From: Rosellinia necatrix | Taxonomy: Eukaryota; Ascomycota; Sordariomycetes; Xylariales; Xylariaceae | Length of the DNA: 64,000 nt | Direction: 5' to 3' | NCBI GenBank assembly: GCA_021209875.1 | Contig: JAGYVD010000001.1 | Location: forward strand, 1,116,001-1,180,000 | Part shown: one piece after another, positions 9,451 to 19,017 of the stretch | Position numbering within the stretch: the stretch's first letter is position 1 | How the letters are laid out: every line of letters begins with the position of its first letter | The notes under the pieces: model-generated | The model's database searches: none | Seen by the model: the letters and a program-made list of their open reading frames with translations, nothing else | Told to the model about the DNA's origin: nothing | Made by a program: the position numbers and the translations under genes

Positions 9451-10146
9451 TTCGAGTTCTAGAAGAGAGCTAGTGAAAAAGATTCGGCAAGCCAAATGCT
9501 GTATTAGTTGGGCTTATCGCGCCGTATAAAATTGGTGTTTTATATCAGGATGATCGTAGGACTACATATACGTCGAGGCATACGACTCCAATTCTGTGCC
9601 AATACATTATAAGACGGCCTGTCCCTAGCATACGCATAGTACCGAATGGAGAGCGATTGCCGCATCTACTTCGGGTTAGATTTGACCGATTGTTTTTAGG
9701 CGGCCCAACGGCAGCAAACCTGATGATGCCATCATGTACACCCAAAAGAACGCGTACACTAAACAAGGGATTCTTTTAGTGACCCAATTCTCCTCCATTA
9801 GGCTTACTCGATAACCTCATTACCCCAATGCGACCCTACTCTTCCCTTGCCAGACGTGTACTAGCCTGCGGGGATAGTTGCGGTCCTCCGACGATGATAT
9901 CCGGTGATTGAACGCGACGCTATGTATCGGGCATCGCGAAACCGACGACTACGAACGCTGCGCATGTTCAAGAGTCGTATACAATGCCGAGGAGGGGAAT
10001 ATTGTTCAAGTCGAGCCCGAGGCTTCCAATATCAGTGCCCTAATATTAGATCGCAATTTCTCCCCGTGTCGTTTGTAATGTCGTTCATCTTGTTGGTGCT
10101 ATATGCGCTTCGGCCATTTAGAGCAGTATCAGGTTTGCGCCAGGCC
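9451..10146. other. intergenic, no supported gene
   Basis: 5' flank of the concanavalin A-like gene and 3' flank of the bZIP gene. Short open frames on both strands (for example 9,545-9,766 minus and 9,904-10,179 plus) show no family resemblance. Confidence 0.55.
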
Positions 10147-11284
10147 CTACATCCACAGACCTGGGATACCAGGTATTGAGAGATTGGTCGCGACCTCGTC
10201 GGCATCAACAACCATCTTCCATTTGCTCATAAACCACGGCGCCGCCTGCCAACTGCGCATATCCCACGGCCGGGAAACCGCCCCACTCGGGGTGTCGCGG
10301 CCCCGGCACTCCAAAGCATTTCGGGTGTAGATGTCGAGCTTCATCTCCCAGAGCGAGAAGACATGAGGGAGGGCAGCGTACATGAGTATCGCGCGCTCGC
10401 GTAACCGGGGCAGAGGGACGAGGTCGAGGCTTGCGTGATGAGGGATGAGAATCTGTGCTGGCGTCGGCCTTAGGGAAGCAGGCAGGGAGTCATGTGACGA
10501 GGCTGCAATGAGTGCCTCCGGATCTCCGTCCATCTGAGCCATCGGCCTATAGAAGGGGGACATGCAGGGTAACTCGCAACACATTAGTTCAGTGAGATCT
10601 AGCCCTATGCAGATGGCGTTTGTTAGACAGGCTCTAAAGATAGTTGTCGAGTTGTCTTCCAAGCTGCCTCGTAAGCTCAGTGCTATATCTAGGAGCCTGT
10701 GGTGGTTTAGACTCAGCTCATCGGGTGGTGTCGTGGCTACGGGTTCTGGTGGGACGGCGGTGGCTACGTCCCAAGATGAAGAAGGAGATGATGAGTCGTT
10801 GGAAGCAAGTTTCGTCCCTGTTTCTGGCAGACTTATGACCCCCGGATCGGTTACTATCGAGCCCCCGCCGCCCGTAGCGAGATTGTATGATGAATTAGGG
10901 ATCGGACAGACATTCTCAAAATTACCGTTAAGTTTCGGATCTAACGAGGCAGTCCATTCGTGTAAAGTTTGCGTGGCATCCTGCCGCGGCTCTAGCCGCC
11001 GTGGGCGTAAAACAGCGGATTGCGTCAGAGCCTTGTTTTTCTCGCGCTGTCTTTTTCCTGTTCCTCATATTAGCGCCCCCAAGAGGTTTTCTTGTATTTA
11101 TCACTATCGACTGTTGTTATTGGTGGCGTAATGAAAACAGATCAGACTTACTATAAGCCCTTTGGGCAAGTTTATTTTGTTCCTTTCGAGCTGTTGTGAT
11201 CACCCGCTTCTTCGATTCTTGCCGGGATGACGACACAACACTGGCGCCAATGCTGATCGGTCCTGGTTCTTGGCTGTTGTCCAT
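10147..11284 (-). CDS. bZIP transcription factor with DUF3425-type C-terminus
   Basis: Two exons: 11,284-11,152 and 11,057-10,147, with a 94-nt intron (GTAAGT...GGAACAG, branch GCTAAT); about 347 residues. The intron splits the basic region. Joined, it reads KKRVITTARKEQNKLAQRAY then RKRQREK, the N-x2-A-x2-Y-R pattern of fungal YAP/AP-1-like basic regions that contact DNA. The leucine zipper that follows is short and weak. The second half matches the fungal DUF3425 domain: LDIALSLRGSLEDNSTTIFR, PTPAQILIPHHASLDLVPLP, RLRERAILMYAALPHVFSLW, and a PWDMRSWQAAPWFMSKWKMV block near the end. These are nuclear regulators, often of stress or secondary metabolism. The gene is divergent from the NmrA-like gene across 581 bp. 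The start at 11,284 was preferred because it is the first ATG in frame. Downstream target genes are unknown. Confidence 0.85.
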
Positions 11285-11865
11285 TCTCCGCCTGCTGGCT
11301 AATCCCGCCAGGGACAACTCTATCAAGTGGCTTACTTGATCCCAAGGTAGTGCACATAGTCTCTAGTCCTCGAAGGCGGCTGGGCCACTGTCGAATGGTG
11401 TCGGCAATGGTCAACTCGCAAACTAAAGGGGTAAAGCTTGGAAGAACTTCGTGATATTTCCGATAGCTCCGGCTACGTAGTGTAGACACACTAACACCGC
11501 GCGCTGGCTGACCCTGGCTTACCCCGGCCTAATTTAGCTTCCTTTGGCTTACGGCTAAATAGCCAATCAAATCATTGGAATATCATCAGCCATGAAAGCT
11601 TTACTCTCCCCTCGAAGCCAGCTCCGATTCTATGAGACTCTTGTCCGTAAACGTTTTGTAGAAAGCGAAGCTGGGCAATACGTTAAAGCCGATATGGATG
11701 TGATGGTGTCGTTTATATATATAAACGGCCTCCAAGGATGGGAATAATCTGAGGAAGGCCATCACAGACTCATTCCACACTGCCCTCCCATCTAATTAAC
11801 TCTCCATTCGAGACCACCTCCTCCTATCGCGAAATACGGCTTCAAAAACTTCCGGCATTCTCAAA
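11285..11865. promoter_or_regulatory. shared divergent promoter of the bZIP and NmrA-like genes
   Basis: 581 bp between divergent start codons. A perfect 18-bp palindrome CGTTTATATATATAAACG (11,710-11,727), with a TATA-like core, lies 139-156 bp before the NmrA-like ATG and can serve as its TATA element. A further A/T-rich segment around 11,530-11,590 may serve the other side. Co-regulation of the two genes is inferred from layout only. Confidence 0.5.
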
Positions 11866-12861
11866 ATGGCATCTAGCACGAAGAAGATAATTGCAATTAT
11901 CGGTGCAACCGGAAACCAGGGCTCATCTGTCGCCCGAACATTTGCCTCGCTCCCTAACTGGCACATTCGTGCCATCACCAGGCAGCCACAATCAGAGAAG
12001 GCGAATGAGCTTGCCGACCTCGGGTGTGAAATAGTTCAGGCAGATCTTGATGATGTGGCTTCGCTGTCTCGTGCCTTCGAAGGTGCACACGCTATCTTTC
12101 TCAACACCGATTTTTGGGCGGCGTTCCGCGCCTCAAGTCTTGCTGGTGATGATCCGGAAAAGAGTAGCAAGATCGGCTTCGATACAGAGGTCCTATATGG
12201 GAAAAACGCTGTCCTAGCTGCTTCTGGCGTGTCAACTCTCGAACGCCTCGTCTACTCTGCACTAGGCCCAATGAATGCCGCCTCGGACGGAAAGTACCCA
12301 ATCTCCTATCACTGGGAAACGAAAGCGGCGATCGTGAATCATGTCGAAAAAGAACATCCGGATCTGGCTAAGAAAACGTCATTTATCTATCTCGGCGCAT
12401 ATGTAACCAACCCACTGCTTATGCCCAAGCCCGACCCCAAGAGCGGGGAGTATCAAGTTGTCATTCCTTGCGGTGGGTCAACTCGTTTTCCCATCACCGA
12501 CGAAATGAAGTCGACCGGTATCTTCGTTCGGGCTCTGGTAGAGGACGAGGCTCCTACCACGAAGCTTCTCGCATACGACAGTTACCTGACCATCGAAGAG
12601 GCTATCGAGGCCTGGTCGAGGGTTACCGGCAAACCGGCCAAATTGGTCAGCCTGACCCTTCAGCAAATGCATGAACTTTCAGGTATGCCTTACGAGGTAC
12701 TTTGGGCGCCCGCGTTTATTGAAGAATTCGGATATATGGCTGGGCTGGGAGAATTCATTGAGCCGACTCAGTTGAAGACAAAAGTGACGACACCAAGCTA
12801 TGAAGATTGGTTGAAGACGAGAAACATGGATCAGCTGCTCTCGACCAAGTTTGTCATTTGA
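11866..12861 (+). CDS. NmrA-like family NAD(P)-binding protein
   Basis: Single-exon gene of 331 residues starting MASSTKKIIAIIGATGNQGS. The N-terminal beta strand and GATGNQG loop (13-19) are the Rossmann dinucleotide-binding motif of atypical short-chain dehydrogenases of the NmrA group. The following ADLDDVASLSRAFEGAHAIF and ERLVYSALGPMNAASDGKYP blocks fit that family. The usual YxxxK catalytic pair is not evident, as in NmrA-type redox sensors, which bind NAD/NADP and may act as regulators rather than enzymes. The C-terminal half (EEAIEAWSRVTGKPAKLVSL, YEVLWAPAFIEEFGYMAGLG) is the substrate or partner-binding lobe. Length is typical (~300-350). Its divergence from the bZIP gene suggests linked control. 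It could equally be an isoflavone-reductase-like reductase. Confidence 0.86.
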   Translation: MASSTKKIIAIIGATGNQGSSVARTFASLPNWHIRAITRQPQSEKANELADLGCEIVQADLDDVASLSRAFEGAHAIFLNTDFWAAFRASSLAGDDPEKSSKIGFDTEVLYGKNAVLAASGVSTLERLVYSALGPMNAASDGKYPISYHWETKAAIVNHVEKEHPDLAKKTSFIYLGAYVTNPLLMPKPDPKSGEYQVVIPCGGSTRFPITDEMKSTGIFVRALVEDEAPTTKLLAYDSYLTIEEAIEAWSRVTGKPAKLVSLTLQQMHELSGMPYEVLWAPAFIEEFGYMAGLGEFIEPTQLKTKVTTPSYEDWLKTRNMDQLLSTKFVI

Positions 12862-13396
12862 TTGCTTATATTAGGGGCGCTATGTATATGACTCTTGCCG
12901 GTGAATATTTGATATAGGAAATTATCTTAACACCGACACACTACTATTTTCCTACATATTGGATCTACCATCCACTCCTGTCTATTAACGTGACACTATT
13001 TAACTAGACACTTACTTTGATGCTGGGGTGAGCGACTTCGTCGGTGACGGTTGCAGTTTCGTGGGGTAGGAACGCACTCCTACACTTTTAGTTTATATTC
13101 AATGAAGGGGTAACCGATCGAGGTAATAGTAATTGATTGTTTCCAACGGCCTCAAACAGTCTCCTCCTAAGATTGGTGTCGTGTTGTGCGTGAGTATTGA
13201 AGGCCCCTAAATATCTTGCTTAGTCCCTTTATACCCCTCTGCTGACTTGCTTCTTCTGTCGCTATACTCGACTTTAATGCTGAGTGGTATTACAAGTTGG
13301 TTACAATGCTGTATTATGAGGGAATGTTCATACCAGTAGCACATTGCCTGTTCATAATCTGAACGGGAAACTCAAAGTGGTCATGATCGTAGCAGC
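12862..13396. other. intergenic, no gene seen
   Basis: 3' flank of the NmrA-like gene. Base composition is ordinary. No conserved open frame, RNA gene or repeat recognised. Confidence 0.6.
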
Positions 13397-13977
13397 TCAT
13401 TTGGCCGCATGGTGTTGTGGTTTTATGTTAATGTATCCCGCTGCAACATCGAATTCAGAATTAGGGGGAACCAATCTCACCAATTTAAAGTAAAATATAT
13501 TTACGATTCGATAGGTGGCGTTATTGGATGGCACTGAAATGCGAGTCGTAGCAATGAATGGAAGGGCAAATATCCAGACTGTCACTGACCACCTCGATAT
13601 TAAAATTGTAGCGAAAATACTGAGTGTATCTCTGTTGCGTTCGGATGCTAGCTGAAGTAGCTGTAATCTTGCGGAAGGTAACAGCGGGAACAGCCTACTA
13701 GGCATACTATCCCGCAACCTGGCGAGGCAACTGACATGAAGTAGCTAAAGCGCTCGCTAGGTGGCTCTAGACCTAATTCTACCAAGTTAGCTGGATGCCA
13801 TACTGGAAGCAACATAGTCACGCTCCAGCCGAGCCCCCGGTAAGTGATAGCCACGACGATCATCGCTATTCGATAAATAGGTGGCTGCGATGCTACGATC
13901 GCGCTAGCAATTGTGCCAGCGGGCATCGTGTTGATTATCATAAACAACAACACGACCAGACGCAGCTGAGCAGCTGA
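13397..13977 (-). pseudogene. relic of a TDT/SLAC1-type organic-acid (malate/sulphite-type) transporter
   Basis: On the minus strand two overlapping frames together resemble the TDT (Mae1/Ssu1/SLAC1-like) membrane transporter family. The first (13,953-13,648) reads PAGTIASAIVASQPP, then YRGLGWSVTMLLPVW, then LGLEPPSERFSYFMSVASPG. These line up with the family's ...GTxASxxAxxQPP..., QGLGW... and GLPxPxxRPGMFxxVGPPG blocks. The second (13,717-13,397, another frame) reads LSIFATILISRWSVTVWIFA and LVPPNSEFDVAAGYI, matching the family's later WWFxAL and FVFPNTGFTxAT blocks. A frameshift near 13,700 separates them, the N-terminal half was not found, and the critical PNTGF is changed to PNSEF. It lies about 0.8 kb from the edge of the repeat block. 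Identification is from memory of family motifs. Confidence 0.5.
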
Positions 13978-14802
13978 AATGGAGACTTGGCGACTAAAAT
14001 GACCATGTGACTATTGAAAACTACACTGAGAATTAGTACATTCCCTTAGAACCGCTCCTTCTATGAGTTGGGAGTATGTATGTTGAGTAATGCATCAAAT
14101 TAGCGACCGCAAGGAACTAAGAACACACGTGGTGCTCAGTTTGTTAAATTTGCAGATTTTATGAGATTTACTAATAAGGCGATGGCAGCCTATATTTATC
14201 TAGAGTAAAATATGGTTAACGACGGTAAGCCAAGACTCTGTGTAGCCTACTGCGAAACCGCTGTTTGCAGGTGATCCAAGGTTCTACGAATACTGGGAGA
14301 CTATTAAAGTAGAACGGCTACGGCGGGTAAGTAAATGACATTTTCCAGTATACATGGGTATATTATGAATTGAGTAATAGTCATTGCACCACAGCAGAGG
14401 GCGAATAAAGCCAGATCCAGGGTTAATATCACTACGCTGACGGTCTGTGACTCAAGAAACTACTCTGTGGCGTCTCAGGCAGCAAGATGGCCATAGCACT
14501 AGTCGACAGGGATGCGGGTGAAATTTGCCCAAGTGAAGTGAGTGATGCGATCCTTACAACTAACTTGTTGCCGGCCGGCTAGCCGGCCGGCAAAGAGGCT
14601 TATCTCCCTACCAAGACAGCGCTTGTCGCTCATCGTCGTCTTCGATGCTGCGAAATCGAAATGTTATAGTGTAGGATCAGCAAATTAAACCTAACAAACT
14701 AGGATTTTGATACATTGGGCCTGTCACCTAAATATATCAGCTATTGGCCGATAAATGAAAGATCTATAGACTCGTGAGATAACGGTTGGTGATCACGTCA
14801 AG
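13978..14802. other. transition zone between genes and repeat block
   Basis: No intact gene. The region could hold the decayed 5' half of the transporter relic but no recognisable piece was found. It contains one striking 26-bp palindrome (separate entry). Confidence 0.5.
14568..14593. repeat. perfect 26-bp GC palindrome
   Basis: Arms of 13 bp built on TTGCCGGCCGGC around a TA centre, with no mismatch and no loop, in surroundings of ordinary composition. It could be a cruciform-forming site, a dimeric protein-binding site or a small palindromic repeat. No function is shown. Confidence 0.85.
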
Positions 14803-14980
14803 TAGGGTTGTAAAAAGCCTAGCCTATAGGCGCCCATAATAGCCCATGGGCTTTTGGCGGGGCTTTATAAAAGCCCACGGGCTTTTGGCGGGCTTTTATA
14901 AAAACTTATAAGCTTTTAGCAGGTTTTTATAAAAGTTTATAAGTTTAAAAACTATTAAAAATTTATAAATTTTTATAAAT
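14803..14980 (+). mobile_element. hAT-like transposon terminus with tandem subterminal repeats fading into RIP
   Basis: Starts TAGGGTTGTAAAAAGCC, resembling a hAT terminal inverted repeat. Four tandem units of about 31 bp follow, built on AAGCCCACGGGCTTTTGGCG with a TTTATAA spacer. Units 1-2 (14,850-14,900) are intact. Unit 3 shows C-to-T and G-to-A changes (AACTTATAAGCTTTTAGCAG). By unit 4 nearly all G and C are gone, and no G or C occurs at all from 14,953 to 15,124. GGGCTTTT-type subterminal repeats are common in hAT elements, but the opposite terminus and an 8-bp target duplication were not found, so the class is tentative. Confidence 0.45.
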
Positions 14981-17154
14981 TTTTATAAATTAAAAATTAA
15001 AAATTATTTTTATATTAATTTTATTTTAATTATTAAATTTAAAAATATTATTATATTTAAAATAAAATTTTATTAATAAAAATATTAATATAATATTTAT
15101 AATAATAAAAATTAAAATAAAAAACTAAAATAAATATATATATTTAAATAATAATTAATAAATTATAATAAAAATAAAATATTAAAAATATAAAAATAAA
15201 ATAATTAATATTAAAATAAAAATTATATTAAAATAAAATTATTTTTAAAAATAAATAATTAATATAATTTAAATAAAATATATATTTTTTATAAATTATA
15301 TTTAAAATTAAATTATATTAAATAAAATATAAAAATTATTATTATTAAAAATAATATAAAATTTATATTATTATATTTTAAAATTTTTAAATTATATTAT
15401 TAATTATAAATATATTAAAAATAATATAAATTAAAATATAATATTTTTATAAAAATAAAATATAAAATAAATAATAATATTTTAATTTATATAATTTTTA
15501 ATTATTATAAATAATTAATATAAATATTAATATATAAAATATAATAAAAACTTATAATTAATTATAATAAATATTAAAAATAATATAAATTATTTTTAAA
15601 TAATATTTATATTAAATTTTAATATTATTAAAATAAATATTAAAAAAATATATAAAATTTTTTTTTTATAAATTATTATAAAAAATTAAAATAAATTAAT
15701 ATTAAAATATATTAATAAATTTTAATAATAATAATTAAAAATAATATTTATATTAATTAAATAATAAATAAAATAATAAAAATAAAATAATTAAATATAA
15801 AAAGTTTTATTTTATAAAATATTATTTTTAAAATAAAAATTTAAGCTTATTTTTATATAAAATAAAAAAATTATATTTTTAAAAAAAAAAATTAATATAT
15901 ATATTAATTTATATATTAATTAATTTATTTATTTTAAAATTTATATTAATAAAATAATAAAATTTAAAACTTTATTTTAAAATTAATAATAAATTATTTA
16001 ATATAAAAATTATTTTAATAAAAATATTATAAATAATTATATTTTAAAAATAATTATAAAATTTATTAAATTTATAAAATTAAAATATTTTAATATAATT
16101 AATTTAATAAAAATATTAATTTTATATAAATTAAATATAAAAGTTTTAAAATTTTTTATTTTAATATATTTAATAATAATTAAATAATATTAATTAAAAA
16201 AGATTTTTTATTTTATAAAAATAAATTATTAGTTTATTGTTATATAAATTTTTATAAATATTTTTAAAAGCTATAATAAAAACGTTTATATTATATTAAT
16301 TTTTAATAAAATAATATTTATAATTAATATTATTTTTATTAAAATTAATAATTTTAAATATATTTTTAAATAAATAATAAATATTATATTTTTATTATTA
16401 AAATTAATATATAAAACTAGCTAAATAAAAAGTTTTATAATAAAAATATATAATTAATAATTATTATGATTTATTTAAAATATTTATTTTAAATATAATT
16501 AAAAGTTAATATAAAAATTAATATAATAAATAAAAAAGCTTATTATTAATTTTTAATTTAAATAATAATTTAAGCTAAAACGTTTTTTTTTTAAATATTA
16601 TATTAAAGTTTTTATTTATTTAATAATTTTATTAATATTTAATCTAGCGTTAAAAATAATAATATTATTTTTATATATATACTGTTTAAATATATAGTTT
16701 AAATTATAAGCTTAAGCTTTTAAATATAAAATTATTAAAAGCTTAATTTTATTTTTATAATATTTAAAAACTAGCAAAATATTAAATAAATTTATTAAAT
16801 ATTTTATAAATATTTTATAAAAAAGTTAAAAATAATTAAATTAATTAATTAAAACAGGATTAATATAATTAATAAAAATATATCTTATAAAATAAAAATT
16901 TAACAAAAGATTTTTTTTAATAAATAATTAAATTTATAAAATAAAATAAAATAAACGTTGAAACTAAACAAACTAATTAATTTTATTTTAAAAATAAATA
17001 ATATAATAAAAAAAGCGATTAATTAATTAGCTAAAGTTTTTAAAAAAAACAAAAAAAAAAATTTAAATATTAAATAAAATTTTACTGCCCGCTAGTAAAT
17101 TTTACTGTTTTTTAATTAAAAATATATTAAAATTTAAAAAATTAATGTTATAAA
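14981..17154. other. unresolved RIP-degraded sequence
   Basis: Continuation of the element beginning at 14,803 or older insertions. No protein motif, terminal repeat or duplication could be recognised. Confidence 0.6.
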
Positions 17155-17361
17155 AATAAAAAAATAAAATAATAACAAAATAATAACAAAAATAAAAATA
17201 AATAATAATAATAAAAAATAGTAATAAAAATAAAAATAATAATAAAAATAAAAATAAATAATAAAAATAATAAAAATAAAAATTAAATAATAATAATAAT
17301 AATTATAATAATAATAATATTAAATATTAATAATAATAATATTAATATAAAAATTAATAAA
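17155..17361. repeat. low-complexity AAAAT/AAT/AAC tract
   Basis: Runs of AAAATA, AATAAT and AACAAA with almost no T-rich counterpart, giving strong strand bias. It directly precedes the LTR-like start at 17,367. Confidence 0.75.
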
Positions 17362-17366
17362 AATTA

Positions 17367-17500
17367 TGTGATAGTAGTGTGGAACGACTTAGTAATTAAG
17401 CCAGGAATCCTTATTTTAAGGATTTTTTAAGCAGAGGAAATATATATATAAAATATAGTTCTGATGCCGCATTTGCAAGCGCTACGCGTTTAAAGCAGAA
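17367..17500 (+). mobile_element. LTR-like repeat, left outer copy
   Basis: Begins TGTGATAGTAGTGTGGAACG and is unmutated. The first ~60 bases align with the repeat at 25,409, where every G of the first 22 bases is A. Beyond about 17,425 the two copies diverge (17,460-17,510 here holds a separate GC island). Interpreted as the left end of a composite LTR element reaching 29,617. The 5-bp flank (AATTA) does not match the flank at 29,618. Confidence 0.5.
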
Positions 17501-18807
17501 AGGACTTTTAGGATCGTTTTTATTATATAATTAATATATATAAATACTTGTGGCTTATTATACTAGATAAAAGTTTTTAATAAATTCGATTATTTATATT
17601 AAATATTTCTAAAATATTATTACGTTTTTAGTAATTAATAAATTTTTTATAAATTAATTTATATTTTTATTAAAGTTATAAACCTGGTTTATTATTAAAC
17701 CGGTGTTTTTTTAAAAGCTATAATTTATTTAATTTTAAAATATAAAATTGTTTATTTAAATTTTTATATAGCTATTACTATTTATTTTAACTAAATTTTT
17801 TATATTTTAGTTTTAAAGCTTTAAATTTTGCTACAGCTTTTAAAATAAGCACCGCGTTATTTTTACTTCTGTAATAACAGCTTTAATTATAACGATCGAA
17901 ATAAATATTTTTTTAAAAACTATTTATAACTAAAATCGCTAGTATATCTGTTTAAAGTATTACGTTTAAATAAAAAATATTTAAGCGTTTATTAACTTTA
18001 ATAATAAAAACTTAGTATATAATTTAAATTTATTTTTTATATAATTAACGTAAAAATTAGCTACAGCATATTTTAAATAAATAAAAAAAATATAATATAT
18101 AAAAAATACATATATAAAAGCTTTATAAAAAATTTTAACTATAGAAATTTTTAATGTTTAATATTTTAAACTTATTATTTAAAAATTATTATTAAGCTTT
18201 TAAATGTTTAAATAAAATATTTTATTTAGCTTTAAAATAAAGCTTATTTTTAATCGCATTATATAATTATATATAAATAAATTAATAAAATAATTAATAT
18301 TATATATATAAAATTATTATTAATATAAATATTAAAAACTTTAATTTTACGTTTAAAAATTTAATTTTTGTTTTATATAATATAATTTTGCTTGTTTTAT
18401 TTTTTTGTATTACTGTTTAATAAAAATATTAAGCGATTATTATTAAAGCTTTTAAAAATAGAGTTAAAATAACAATATAATATAAAAAATAAAAATAAAT
18501 ATATTAAAAAGCGGTAATTTTAAAGCTTTTTAATATAAATAAAATGCTTGTAGCAAAAAATTTTCTAGCAGCAGTAAATGTTTATATAACGTTTAATTAA
18601 AAGCGCTAATAATTTATTATATTAATTAAACGCAAGCTATTAAAAAAAAATATGCTTATTTTAATAAAGTATAATAAGATTTTTAGTATTATAATTTATA
18701 AATATAAACTAAAAAACCAAAAAAATAGGTTTAAAATGTTTATAAGTTTAGCGGGCTAATAAATATAAAATAGATTTTTAGCTAGCGTAATAATATATTA
18801 AAATAAT
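17501..18807. other. unresolved RIP-degraded element interior
   Basis: No motif identified. A short patch near 17,685-17,710 (AAACCTGGTTT...AAACCGGTG) is similar in reverse complement to one near 60,925-60,960, hinting at a shared element. Confidence 0.5.
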
Positions 18808-19012
18808 TGAGAGGTGCACCATGGGGGGGGTGAAAAGTGTATTGTAGAAGATAAAGATCTAACTATTCTGATCTAACTTGTGGATCTAGCTAGGTGCGTG
18901 GGCCAGGGCCCACTTATTAGGGCTAGTCCCAAGTGGTGGGGTGCGTGGCTTTGCCACGCTACAGGTGGGGCTACAGCGCTTATATAAGCGACTCCCCCGT
19001 CGGCGCGTATCA
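18808..19012. mobile_element. solo LTR, 205 bp, TSD ATAAT
   Basis: Starts TGAGAGGTGCACCATGGG and ends GCGCGTATCA. It is flanked by ATAAT on both sides (18,803-18,807 and 19,013-19,017). It is the same family as the LTRs at 51,976 and 59,153: shared ends, GTGGGCC hairpin, GCTTATATAAGCG promoter-like core. Internal hairpins include GTGGGCCAGGGCCCAC and GCGTGGCTTTGCCACGC. It is almost free of RIP. Formed by recombination between LTRs of a complete element, as solo LTRs usually are. By analogy with the full copy, its coding strand would be minus. Confidence 0.88.
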
Positions 19013-19017
19013 ATAAT

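Noticed and set aside
10562..11131. 189-codon plus-strand frame
   Set aside because: Antisense shadow of bZIP exon 2, which carries clear DUF3425 motifs in the other direction.
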